64,000 nt of DNA from Lutibacter sp. B1 (lineage in GTDB: Bacteria; Bacteroidota; Bacteroidia; Flavobacteriales; Flavobacteriaceae), in contig NZ_JAAZUI010000017.1 in NCBI RefSeq assembly GCF_012524075.1, positions 22,436 to 86,435 on the forward strand. The letters are read 5' to 3'. Shown here in pieces: positions 51,705-60,219 of this stretch. The notes below the pieces were generated by a model. That model was not told where the DNA came from. It saw nothing but the letters and a program-made list of their open reading frames with translations, and made no database searches. Numbering within the stretch: the first letter of the stretch is position 1; the number at the start of each line of letters is the position of its first letter. A program made the position numbers and the translations under genes.

Positions 51705-53258
51705 ATGATTATGAAAACAAAATATATATTAAAAGGAATAGTGGTAATTTTCCTAACATTAACGTTCTCCAGTTGCAGTGATAGTGAGGAATTGATAGAA
51801 GAATTGTCGATTGAAAGAGAATTTGCTCCGGTAGCATTAAATGCGAGAGTAAGAAATCAAGTAACAGTTGAATTGAATTGGACAGTAAATGATTACGTTG
51901 ATTATTACGTAGTTGAATTTAGTGACGACTCTGGGTTTTCAACTATTGTTGAAACTGTAAACGTTACTGCAAGCCAATTACCTATTCAGGTTACTTTAGA
52001 TGGTGAAACGCTATATTCAATTAGAGTAAAAGCAGTAAGTGCCAGAGGTTTAGATGATTCTAAATGGGCAACTACAACAGCACAAACATTAACAGAACAG
52101 CTTTTTATAACAGGAGAGCCTGGAGATATAAAAGCAGTAGAAGCTACATTAAGATGGGTGCCTAATAGTAATGTTACACAAATTGTAGTTCAGCCAGGTG
52201 ATATTATACATGATATTACAGCTCAAGAAAAAATTGATGGAGTAGCTACAGTAGTTGGGTTAACCGGAGAAACAGAATATACAGCTGTATTATTCAATAA
52301 TACTAAAATAAGAGGAACAACAACCTTTACAACAGGAATAGATATTGGTACCGGAATTTTGGTTACAACAACTGACGATTTATTACAAATGATTGCTGAT
52401 GCAGCTTCTGGTGATATTTTAGTGTTGGAACCTGGTGATTATACAGAGCAAACAGGAACAATATCATTGGATAAATCAATTACAATTAGAGGTTTAAGAA
52501 GTTATGATAAACCACTTTTAAAAGTTTCTTTCTCCTTAAATCCGGGTGCAGATGATGTTAGTTTAATTGATTTGGATTTAACAGGTGATGTTGATTTAGG
52601 TTTAACAGATGTAGTAGACTTTGCAGTACCGGGAAACTTCAACTCATTATTAATAAGCGGTTGTAATATACATGACTACGATAAATCACTTATAAAGGGT
52701 CAAACTCTTGATGCAATTGTACAAACTGTAACTATTGAAAATTGTATAGTTACTAATATACTTACAAATAGTGCAGATTTCATCGATTTTAGAAATTCAG
52801 ATGTATTGAACTTAAATGTAACCACGAGTACATTTGATAATTGTGCTCCAAGTAGAGACTTTATTAGAATTGATAATGCTGGTACTTCTGCCGGAACAGG
52901 ATTAACCTGTAACGTTTTGTTAGAAAGTTGTACTCTATATATGGTTTCAAATTCATCAAGTAAAAGAATTGTTTATGTAAGGTTTGATGCAAATGAAATT
53001 GAGATTAGAAATACTTTGATTACGGATACTCCAGATATAGATGCTATCTCAGATCGTGACGAAACAGATGAAGATATTGTTTTTGAAAATAACAATTACT
53101 TTAATGCACCGGCATTAACAGACCCGAGTGAAAAAAGATATGACCCAACTGCTACAAATTTAGATCCTGGATTTGTAGACGCTGAAAATGGTGATTTTAC
53201 AATTACAAATCAAACATTAATTGATAATGAGGTGGGAGATCCGCGTTGGAGACAATAA
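51705..53258 (+). CDS. DUF5123/DUF4957-type surface lipoprotein
   Basis: A protein of 517 residues (or 515 from the Met at position 3). Lipobox TFSSC; two fibronectin-type beta modules (about 35-120 and 125-200), then a parallel beta-helix (about 215-480; TIENCIVTNILTNSADFIDF and similar turns), closing with GDFTITNQTLIDNEVGDPRW. The DUF5123/DUF4957 pair with the final GDPRW is a usual companion of SusD in pectin loci. There are no obvious catalytic residues. It may be a glycan-binding protein, or a lyase not yet shown. Confidence 0.8.
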   Translation: MIMKTKYILKGIVVIFLTLTFSSCSDSEELIEELSIEREFAPVALNARVRNQVTVELNWTVNDYVDYYVVEFSDDSGFSTIVETVNVTASQLPIQVTLDGETLYSIRVKAVSARGLDDSKWATTTAQTLTEQLFITGEPGDIKAVEATLRWVPNSNVTQIVVQPGDIIHDITAQEKIDGVATVVGLTGETEYTAVLFNNTKIRGTTTFTTGIDIGTGILVTTTDDLLQMIADAASGDILVLEPGDYTEQTGTISLDKSITIRGLRSYDKPLLKVSFSLNPGADDVSLIDLDLTGDVDLGLTDVVDFAVPGNFNSLLISGCNIHDYDKSLIKGQTLDAIVQTVTIENCIVTNILTNSADFIDFRNSDVLNLNVTTSTFDNCAPSRDFIRIDNAGTSAGTGLTCNVLLESCTLYMVSNSSSKRIVYVRFDANEIEIRNTLITDTPDIDAISDRDETDEDIVFENNNYFNAPALTDPSEKRYDPTATNLDPGFVDAENGDFTITNQTLIDNEVGDPRWRQ

Positions 53259-53289
53259 TAAGATCTAATGCATAGGTTGTTTTAATTTT

Positions 53290-53316
53290 AGAGGTATGCA
53301 TTTTTTGCATACCTCT
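53290..53316 (+). terminator. Terminator/attenuator inside the pectin operon
   Basis: AGAGGTATGCA (53290-53300) pairs with TGCATACCTCT (53306-53316), loop of five T, T-rich tail. It lies between the surface-protein genes and the enzyme genes, so it may lower expression of the latter or end the first transcript. Confidence 0.7.
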
Positions 53317-53372
53317 TTTAATTAAATCCTAAATTAAATTTCATTTAACTAAGAAATAAAATATAACTGTAA

Positions 53373-54839
53373 ATGAAAATGAAAGTAATAAATATGTTAC
53401 TTATTATTAGTCTTTTTTCTTGCTCTAAAGATGATGATAATTCAGAAGTTATAATACCAGAACCAATTGTTTATGTTCAATCAATAACAATTAACGGTTC
53501 AGATATTACTTCGGGAACTACTGGTCAAATGACAGCTGAGGTTTTACCAACAAATGCTAATAATAAAACTATTGTATGGTCTTCATCTAACGAAACTATA
53601 GCGACTATTTCTTCAAGCGGACTAATAACCGCGTATCAAAATGGAACTGTTATAATTACAGCTACTGCAATTGATAAAAATGTTATAACTGCTACAAAAG
53701 AAATCAAAATTTCAAGTTTTACTACTACAGCGTATGATTATACAGTTTCTACAACTGCTGAACTTTTGTCGGCTTTAGCCAATGTAAGTGCAGGCGAAAC
53801 CATATTTTTAAATGGAGGAAATTATGTGGTGAATAGTAAAATAACATTGAGTATTTCAGGTGAAGAAGGAAATGAAATTACAATACTTGGTCAAACTGAA
53901 GGAGCAAGAGTTAAACTTGATTTCTCTTCAATGTCTGAAAATTCTTCAAATCAAGGAATCGTTTTAACAGGTAATTTTTGGCATATTAAAGGAATTGATA
54001 TTTACAAAGCTGGAGACAATGGTTTACAAATTAAAGGAAATAATAATCTGATTGAGTTTTGTACTTTTTCTGAATGTGCTGACACAGGTTTGCAAATAGA
54101 TGATGGAGCTTCCAATAATACAATTTTAAATTGCGATTCTTATTTTAATGCAGACTCTTCAATTGAAAATGCTGATGGTTTTGCTTGTAAATTAAGTGCC
54201 GGTACCGGTAATAAATTTATAGGCTGCAGAGCTTGGCAAAATTTAGATGATGGTTGGGATGGCTATTTAAGAAATACTGATAATATAACAACTACTTATG
54301 AAAATTGTTGGTCTGTAAAAAATGGATATTTAAAAGATGGAACAAAAGGAAATGGAGATGGAAACGGTTTTAAAACAGGGGGAAGTGATGATAAGTTGTT
54401 AAAACACAATGCAACTTATAAAAACTGTATAGCTGTTGGAAATGTTTATGATGGTTTTGATCATAACAGTAATAGAGGTATTGTCGTTTTATATAATTGT
54501 GCTGCTTATGATAACGGAAAAAATTACTCATTTAGCAGTACCAATCCGCTTGAAAAATTAACAATAAAAAATAGTAGCGCATTAGGAGCATACGGAAGTA
54601 TAAATGCAACAACCATTGATGTAACACATAATAGTTGGCAAAATGGTATTATTACTTCTGAAGAGGATTTTAAAGGTATAGATTATAGTGAACTGTTGGC
54701 TTCAAGAAAAGAAGATGGAAGTTTACCGGATGTTAATTTCTTTCATCTAAATAGTGATAGTGATTTAATTGATAAAGGGATTGATGTTGGATTACCATTT
54801 AATGGTTCAGCACCAGATATAGGTGTTTTTGAATATTGA
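53373..54839 (+). CDS. PL9 pectate lyase with Ig-like domain, lipoprotein
   Basis: A protein of 488 residues. Lipobox LFSC; a bacterial Ig-like module (about 33-115; VTAEVLPTNANNKTIVWSS type) leads to a right-handed beta-helix of the PL9 family (about 125-488). The signature blocks are FACKLSAGTGNKFIGCRAWQ, NLDDGWDGYLRN and the catalytic Lys K334 in DGNGFKTGGSDD. It cleaves de-esterified galacturonan by beta-elimination, giving unsaturated ends for GH105 and the KduI route. First gene after the internal terminator. Confidence 0.9.
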   Translation: MKMKVINMLLIISLFSCSKDDDNSEVIIPEPIVYVQSITINGSDITSGTTGQMTAEVLPTNANNKTIVWSSSNETIATISSSGLITAYQNGTVIITATAIDKNVITATKEIKISSFTTTAYDYTVSTTAELLSALANVSAGETIFLNGGNYVVNSKITLSISGEEGNEITILGQTEGARVKLDFSSMSENSSNQGIVLTGNFWHIKGIDIYKAGDNGLQIKGNNNLIEFCTFSECADTGLQIDDGASNNTILNCDSYFNADSSIENADGFACKLSAGTGNKFIGCRAWQNLDDGWDGYLRNTDNITTTYENCWSVKNGYLKDGTKGNGDGNGFKTGGSDDKLLKHNATYKNCIAVGNVYDGFDHNSNRGIVVLYNCAAYDNGKNYSFSSTNPLEKLTIKNSSALGAYGSINATTIDVTHNSWQNGIITSEEDFKGIDYSELLASRKEDGSLPDVNFFHLNSDSDLIDKGIDVGLPFNGSAPDIGVFEY

Positions 54840-54848
54840 TAATTTTAA

Positions 54849-55799
54849 ATGAAAATAAATAAAGTAATATTTATAATTTGTTTTTTGTGTTCAAATCTTA
54901 TTTTTTCACAAATAAGTCGTGCTATTGACACATCTTATACAGTAAATAGTGCATTTAAAAAATCAATAAAAAAGTATCCATTTATTGAAATTGTAAAACC
55001 TCAAAACTTCGAAAATATAACCGAAAAAAAGGAAATTATTTATAAAGAAATAGGAGGAAGAAAACTTCATTTAGATGCTTATTTGAACACTTCTGAAGAA
55101 GTAAAACCAGCAGTAGTTTTATTACACGGAGGAGGATGGAAATCAGGGAATAAATCACATATGAAACCTTTAGCTCAAAGTATTGCTTCAAAAGGATATG
55201 CTTGTTTTACTGTTGAATATAGATTATCACCGGAAGCTAAATATCCTGCTGGAATTTATGATGTAAAAAATGCTATTCAATTTATAAAATTGAATGCTGA
55301 TGAATTCAAAATTAATTCTGATAAAGTGGCTATTTTAGGATGCTCATCCGGAGGGCAAATGGCGGCTCTAATTGGTGCTACTAACAATAATCATGCTTTT
55401 GAAGATGCAAAGAGTAAATATAAAATGCCATCTTCTGTTCAAGCTATTATTGATATAGATGGTATTTTGGCTTTTAAGCATCCTCAATCTAAAGAAGGAA
55501 AAGCAGCCGGTTTATGGTTGGGGGGAAGTTATGAAAGTATTCCTGAAATTTGGAAAAACGCTTCGGCACTTACACACACAAGTAAAAATACATCTCCAAT
55601 TTTATTTATAAACAGTCAATATGAAAGGTTTCATGCAGGAAGAGATGATATGATTAAAATTTTAAATTCACATAATATTTATACTCAAGTTGAAACCATT
55701 GAGAATTCGCCTCATACTTTTTGGTTGTTTCATCCGTGGTACAACAATACGCTTGAATATATCGTTAAATTTTTAGATAAAATTTTTAAAGAAAGCTAA
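54849..55799 (+). CDS. Exported alpha/beta-hydrolase esterase
   Basis: A protein of 316 residues with a signal peptide ending LIFSQ. Alpha/beta-hydrolase fold of the hormone-sensitive-lipase/carboxylesterase type: oxyanion-hole motif VLLHGGGWKSG, nucleophile S166 in GCSSGGQMAA, and the His in ENSPHTFWLFHPW near the end. In this setting it probably removes acetyl or methyl esters from pectin; the exact ester is not readable from sequence. It lies nine bases after the PL9 gene. Confidence 0.8.
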   Translation: MKINKVIFIICFLCSNLIFSQISRAIDTSYTVNSAFKKSIKKYPFIEIVKPQNFENITEKKEIIYKEIGGRKLHLDAYLNTSEEVKPAVVLLHGGGWKSGNKSHMKPLAQSIASKGYACFTVEYRLSPEAKYPAGIYDVKNAIQFIKLNADEFKINSDKVAILGCSSGGQMAALIGATNNNHAFEDAKSKYKMPSSVQAIIDIDGILAFKHPQSKEGKAAGLWLGGSYESIPEIWKNASALTHTSKNTSPILFINSQYERFHAGRDDMIKILNSHNIYTQVETIENSPHTFWLFHPWYNNTLEYIVKFLDKIFKES

Positions 55800-55827
55800 T
55801 CTTATATAACCATTTATAATTTTAAAA

Positions 55828-56829
55828 ATGAAAATAGTAAAAATCATTGCAATTTTGTTATTAATAATCTTTACTGCTTGTAAAAACCAGGAAAAGAAAG
55901 AGGAAATTGAAACAGCTGTATCTGAGACTTCTTATAACATCAAAACTGCTAAAACGTATGCAGAATTATCGATTAAAGAAGGTGGTCATTGGGAAGGCAG
56001 AGAGTATATCGGCGGAACTTTTAAAAATATAACACAGCTTAAAATACCTGTTGAGCATACTGACCATTCTTGGTTTATTAGATATGAAGGACCGGGTTGG
56101 GAAAACAATAAAATAGCTTACAGAATGTATCTGGATTGGAGAAATTGTATTGACATTTTTGGAAAAGTAACTGATAGTATGGTACTTTCAAAAGTTGGTC
56201 AAGATGGTTTTGATTCTTACCATGAAAAAAATGATTGGGGACAGGATATTTTAAAGGCAGGAAAAGGTTTAGGAATAGGTTCTATTGGCCGATATATAAA
56301 CAAAGAAGTATTGCATTTTAATAAAGTTGATTCTACAATTGCTAAAGTTGAAAATGCATATGACAAATCAACAGTTATAACAGATTACTATGGTTGGAAT
56401 ACAGCAAATGATACCATTAATTTACATCAAGTGTTATCAATAACTCCAAATGTTCGTTATACCAAGCACACTATTAAACCTTCAAAAGGGGTTGAAGGAA
56501 TTTGTACCGGAATTGTAAAACATGGTGTTAATTATTTTACTAAAGAAAGTGAAAATAAAAAATGGGGGTATGTAGCAACTTATGGAGAACAAACTTTGGT
56601 TCCGGATAAATTAGGGATGGCAATTTTTTATGAAGTTGAAACAGTTAAAGAAATAACTGAGTGGGAGCACGACTATCTTTTAGTATTTAAACCTACAACA
56701 GCCGAAATATCGTTCTACTTTTTAGGAGCTTGGGAACAGGAGAAAAACGGCATAAAAACTGAAGCAGAGTTTTTATCTTATTTAGACGGACTGTTAAATG
56801 AATTAAATGCTAAGAATACATTAAAATAA
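55828..56829 (+). CDS. DUF4861-family lipoprotein
   Basis: A protein of 333 residues. Lipobox IFTAC. The mature protein is beta-rich with blocks GGHWEGREYIGGTFKNI, DHSWFIRYEGPGWENNKIAY and LDWRNCIDIFGK, the features of DUF4861, a family found next to GH105 and pectate lyases in Bacteroidota pectin loci. The many Trp, His and Asp suggest carbohydrate contact or catalysis, but no activity is assigned that I know of. Confidence 0.75.
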   Translation: MKIVKIIAILLLIIFTACKNQEKKEEIETAVSETSYNIKTAKTYAELSIKEGGHWEGREYIGGTFKNITQLKIPVEHTDHSWFIRYEGPGWENNKIAYRMYLDWRNCIDIFGKVTDSMVLSKVGQDGFDSYHEKNDWGQDILKAGKGLGIGSIGRYINKEVLHFNKVDSTIAKVENAYDKSTVITDYYGWNTANDTINLHQVLSITPNVRYTKHTIKPSKGVEGICTGIVKHGVNYFTKESENKKWGYVATYGEQTLVPDKLGMAIFYEVETVKEITEWEHDYLLVFKPTTAEISFYFLGAWEQEKNGIKTEAEFLSYLDGLLNELNAKNTLK

Positions 56830-56834
56830 AGATA

Positions 56835-57293
56835 ATGACTGATTTTAAACTTAAAAATATTTTTTTAATGTGTTTGTTTATAGTTTCATTCCAATCTATA
56901 TCAGCTCAAGAAGAAGCTACCAATGATTCTGTAAAAAAATATACAATTGAAAACTGTGTAAATCAGTTTAATATAGCAGATACGGTTAAAACTAAAGTTG
57001 GTTATCAATATTGGTTTGCCGATAAAGATTTTATTGATGGACGTACCCTTAAAATGAGTGTGGTTGCACCACATAAATCAACACACGCACCGCATAAGCA
57101 TATTGAAGACGAGTTCTTTTTTGTTTTAGAAGGAACAGCAACTTTCTTTTTAGATGGAAAAACTACTACTGTTGGTGCTTATACTAGTTTATATTGTCCG
57201 TCAATGGTTATGCATGGAATTTCTAATGCCGGAGATACCGAATTAAAGTACCTTGTTATTAAAAAATATCAAAAAAAAATAAAAAATCAATAA
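56835..57293 (+). CDS. Exported cupin-domain protein, KdgF-like candidate
   Basis: A protein of 152 residues. Signal peptide (MCLFIVSFQSISAQ) and one cupin barrel with metal-binding HAPHKHIEDE and the second-motif His in CPSMVMHGISNAGD. KdgF, a cupin in pectin and alginate loci, opens 4,5-unsaturated galacturonate to the linear keto acid that KduI uses; no other KdgF is seen here. KdgF is normally cytoplasmic while this one is exported, so the link is only a suggestion. One base separates it from the GH105 gene. Confidence 0.65.
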   Translation: MTDFKLKNIFLMCLFIVSFQSISAQEEATNDSVKKYTIENCVNQFNIADTVKTKVGYQYWFADKDFIDGRTLKMSVVAPHKSTHAPHKHIEDEFFFVLEGTATFFLDGKTTTVGAYTSLYCPSMVMHGISNAGDTELKYLVIKKYQKKIKNQ

Positions 57294-57294
57294 T

Positions 57295-58536
57295 ATGGTA
57301 AGTGATAAATTAAAAGGTTTATATAAGATTTCAATTGGATTTATTATTGTATTTGTTGCAATTGTAAGCTGTAAACAGGTTAAAACTGAAAATAAAGATG
57401 ATGTTGTTGAAATAAAAGAAATGGTTATTTCAGATACTTTAAAATGGTCTGAAAGAATGGCGTTATCTATAATGAAACGCAATCCGGAAGCATATCAAAT
57501 TGATGGAAAAACAAAACCAAAGTGGGATTATGTACACGGATTAGTTTTAACTTCATTTGAAAAGTTATATAAAAAAACGCATCATCAAAAGTATTATAAC
57601 TATATCAAAGAATATGCAGATGTACTTATTGATAGTGCAGGAAATATTAAAACATATAAGTTCAGTAATTATAATATAGATATGATTGAAGCTGGAAATA
57701 TTCTTTTCGAATTGTATAATACAACAAAAGATGAAAAATATGTAAAAGCAATGCAATTGTTAAGAAAACAATTAGCAGAACAACCAAGAACTAGTGAAGG
57801 AGGTTTTTGGCATAAAAAAAGATATCCAAGTCAGATGTGGTTAGACGGTTTGTATATGGGTGAGCCATTTTATACAAGATATACTGTTGAATTTGAAGAT
57901 GGTAAAAATTTAGGTGATGTTGCAAAACAGTTTGAATTGATTCAAAAACATGCATTAGATAGTAAAACAGGTTTGTTATATCACGGCTGGGATGAAAGTA
58001 AAGCAATGGATTGGGCAAATAAAGAAACAGGCACATCTCCTAATTTTTGGTCGCGTTCTTTAGGTTGGTATGTTATGGCATTGGTTGATGTGTTAGATTA
58101 TTTTCCTAAAGAACATCCCAAACAACAAGAATTAGTTGGCTATTTAAATCAGCTAGCTGTAGCACTCACAAAATATCAGGATGAATCCGGAATGTGGTAT
58201 CAAGTAACTGACATGGGAGGTAAAGAAGGAAATTATTTAGAATCTACAGGTACTTCAATGTTTGCTTATGCACTAGCAAAAGGTGTAAATAAAGGATACT
58301 TGCCTATTGAATTTAAAGCTATTGCAAATAAAGCATTTGACGGTTTAACCAGAGATTTAATAAAAGTAGCAGATGATGGTGAAATAACGATTACCCAAGC
58401 TTGTGCAGTAGCAGGTTTAGGTGGAAATCCATACAGAGATGGTTCATATGAATATTATGTAAATGAAAGAAAAAAAGATAACGATCCTAAAGCGACAGGG
58501 CCATTTATTTTGGCTGCTTTAGAATTAGATAGATAA
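57295..58536 (+). CDS. GH105 unsaturated galacturonyl hydrolase, lipoprotein
   Basis: A protein of 413 residues. Lipobox AIVSC. (alpha/alpha)6-barrel of the GH88/GH105 group: catalytic Asp D184 in SQMWLDGLYMGEPF, followed by HGWDESKAMDWANKETG and NFWSRSLGWYVMALVD. It removes the unsaturated galacturonate left at the non-reducing end by PL9 and PL10. The product enters via the hexuronate route to KduI. Length is typical of YteR/YesR enzymes. Confidence 0.9.
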   Translation: MVSDKLKGLYKISIGFIIVFVAIVSCKQVKTENKDDVVEIKEMVISDTLKWSERMALSIMKRNPEAYQIDGKTKPKWDYVHGLVLTSFEKLYKKTHHQKYYNYIKEYADVLIDSAGNIKTYKFSNYNIDMIEAGNILFELYNTTKDEKYVKAMQLLRKQLAEQPRTSEGGFWHKKRYPSQMWLDGLYMGEPFYTRYTVEFEDGKNLGDVAKQFELIQKHALDSKTGLLYHGWDESKAMDWANKETGTSPNFWSRSLGWYVMALVDVLDYFPKEHPKQQELVGYLNQLAVALTKYQDESGMWYQVTDMGGKEGNYLESTGTSMFAYALAKGVNKGYLPIEFKAIANKAFDGLTRDLIKVADDGEITITQACAVAGLGGNPYRDGSYEYYVNERKKDNDPKATGPFILAALELDR

Positions 58537-58579
58537 TAACTGAAAGTTAAAAAAAGCTTTTTTATAACTATAGGAATCT

Positions 58580-60217
58580 ATGAGATTTTTTAAAATTATA
58601 ATTATTATTTTAATATTTAGCACTAATCAATTAGTGTTAGGGCAAATTGAAAACGATAATAATTATTCTAATGTTTGGGTTGCAGATAATGGAGATGGAA
58701 CTTATAAAAATCCTATTTTACATGCAGATTATTCTGACCCAGATGTTATAAGGGTAGGAGATGATTATTATATGACAGCATCTTCTTTTAATTGTGTTCC
58801 GGGTTTGCCAATTCTTCATTCAAAAGACATGATAAATTGGGAGTTGATAAATTACGCACTTAAAAAGCAACCACCTTTTGATGTTTTTGATAAACCACAA
58901 CATGGTAATGGAGTTTGGGCACCTTGTATTAGATTTCATAAAAATGAATTTTATATCTATTATCCTGATCCTGATTATGGAATTTATATGGTGAAAGCAA
59001 AAGATCCAAAAGGTATTTGGTCTGAACCAATTTTAGTGAAAGCAGGAAAAGGATTGATTGATCCAACTCCATTATGGGATGATGATGGTAAAGTTTATTT
59101 GGTTTATGCTTTCGCAGGAAGTCGAGCCGGAATAAAAAGTTTACTTGTTGTTTGTACTATGAATGAAGAAGGAACAATAGTTAATAATGATGAAGTTTTA
59201 CTTATTGACGGACATATAGATGAGCCTACAATTGAAGGACCTAAGTTTTATAAATACAATGGCTATTATTACATTTTTGCTCCTGCCGGTGGTGTTTCCA
59301 CAGGTTGGCAAACAGTATTAAGGTCAAAAAATATTTATGGACCATATGAAAAGAAAAAAGTAATGGAGCAAGGAAAAACGGATATTAATGGTCCACATCA
59401 AGGTGCTTGGGTACAAACTCAAACTGGAGAAGATTGGTTTTTTCATTTTCAAGATAAAGGTGCTTATGGAAGAATTGTACATCTTCAGCCTATGAAATGG
59501 GTAAACTATTGGCCCGTAATAGGAAATGATGATGATGGAAACGGAATTGGAGAACCTGTTGTGAATTATAAAAAGCCGAATGTTGGAAAAATATTTCCAA
59601 TTGTAACTCCTCCAGATTCAGATGAATTCAATGAACCAAAACTTGGTTTACAATGGCAATGGCACGCAAATTCACAAGTGTATTGGGGATTCCCAACAAA
59701 TATGGGGCATTACATAATGTATTGTCGTTCAATGCCTGATGAAGCAGATAATTTGTATGATGTTCCTAATTTATTATTACAAAAATTTCCTTCCGAAGAA
59801 TTTAAAGCTACTGCGAAAATGACTTTCAATGCTCGTTTTGATAAAGAGCAAACAGGTTTGTTGATTATGGGGTTAGATTATAGTTATTTGAGAGTGAAAC
59901 AACGAGAAGGGAAGCTCTATTTATCTCAAGTTATATGCAAAAATGCCGATAAAAATAAAGGTGAAGTCGAAAGCGATTCCGTTCAATTGAAAAGCAATAC
60001 TTTTTATCTTCAAGTAAAAGTAAAAGCAGGAGCAATATGTGATTTCTTGTATAGTGAAGATGGTGAAAAATTCAATGCCATAGGTAATAGTTTTACTGCT
60101 AGAGAAGGTAAATGGATTGGGGCAAAAATAGGGTTTTTAGCACTTCGTGAAGGAAAAATAAATGATGCGGGAAATGTTGATATTGATTGGTTTAGATTTA
60201 ATAAAATAAATAAATAA
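58580..60217 (+). CDS. GH43 family glycosidase
   Basis: A protein of 545 residues. Signal peptide (FKIIIIILIFSTNQLVLGQ) and a five-blade propeller with D53 in YSDPDVIRVGDDYY, the pKa-tuning Asp in LIDPTPLWDDDG, and the acid Glu in IDEPTIEGPKFYKYNG. The C-terminal half (about 350-545) is a beta-sandwich of the GH43 accessory kind. Members act on arabinofuranosyl, xylosyl or galactosyl side chains; here it probably trims pectin side chains. Specificity cannot be told from sequence. Confidence 0.88.
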   Translation: MRFFKIIIIILIFSTNQLVLGQIENDNNYSNVWVADNGDGTYKNPILHADYSDPDVIRVGDDYYMTASSFNCVPGLPILHSKDMINWELINYALKKQPPFDVFDKPQHGNGVWAPCIRFHKNEFYIYYPDPDYGIYMVKAKDPKGIWSEPILVKAGKGLIDPTPLWDDDGKVYLVYAFAGSRAGIKSLLVVCTMNEEGTIVNNDEVLLIDGHIDEPTIEGPKFYKYNGYYYIFAPAGGVSTGWQTVLRSKNIYGPYEKKKVMEQGKTDINGPHQGAWVQTQTGEDWFFHFQDKGAYGRIVHLQPMKWVNYWPVIGNDDDGNGIGEPVVNYKKPNVGKIFPIVTPPDSDEFNEPKLGLQWQWHANSQVYWGFPTNMGHYIMYCRSMPDEADNLYDVPNLLLQKFPSEEFKATAKMTFNARFDKEQTGLLIMGLDYSYLRVKQREGKLYLSQVICKNADKNKGEVESDSVQLKSNTFYLQVKVKAGAICDFLYSEDGEKFNAIGNSFTAREGKWIGAKIGFLALREGKINDAGNVDIDWFRFNKINK

Positions 60218-60219
60218 AA

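Noticed and set aside
58549..58563. A-run/T-run palindrome between GH105 and GH43 as a terminator
   Set aside because: The AAAAAAGCTTTTTT core has no loop and little GC, so a stable hairpin is doubtful.
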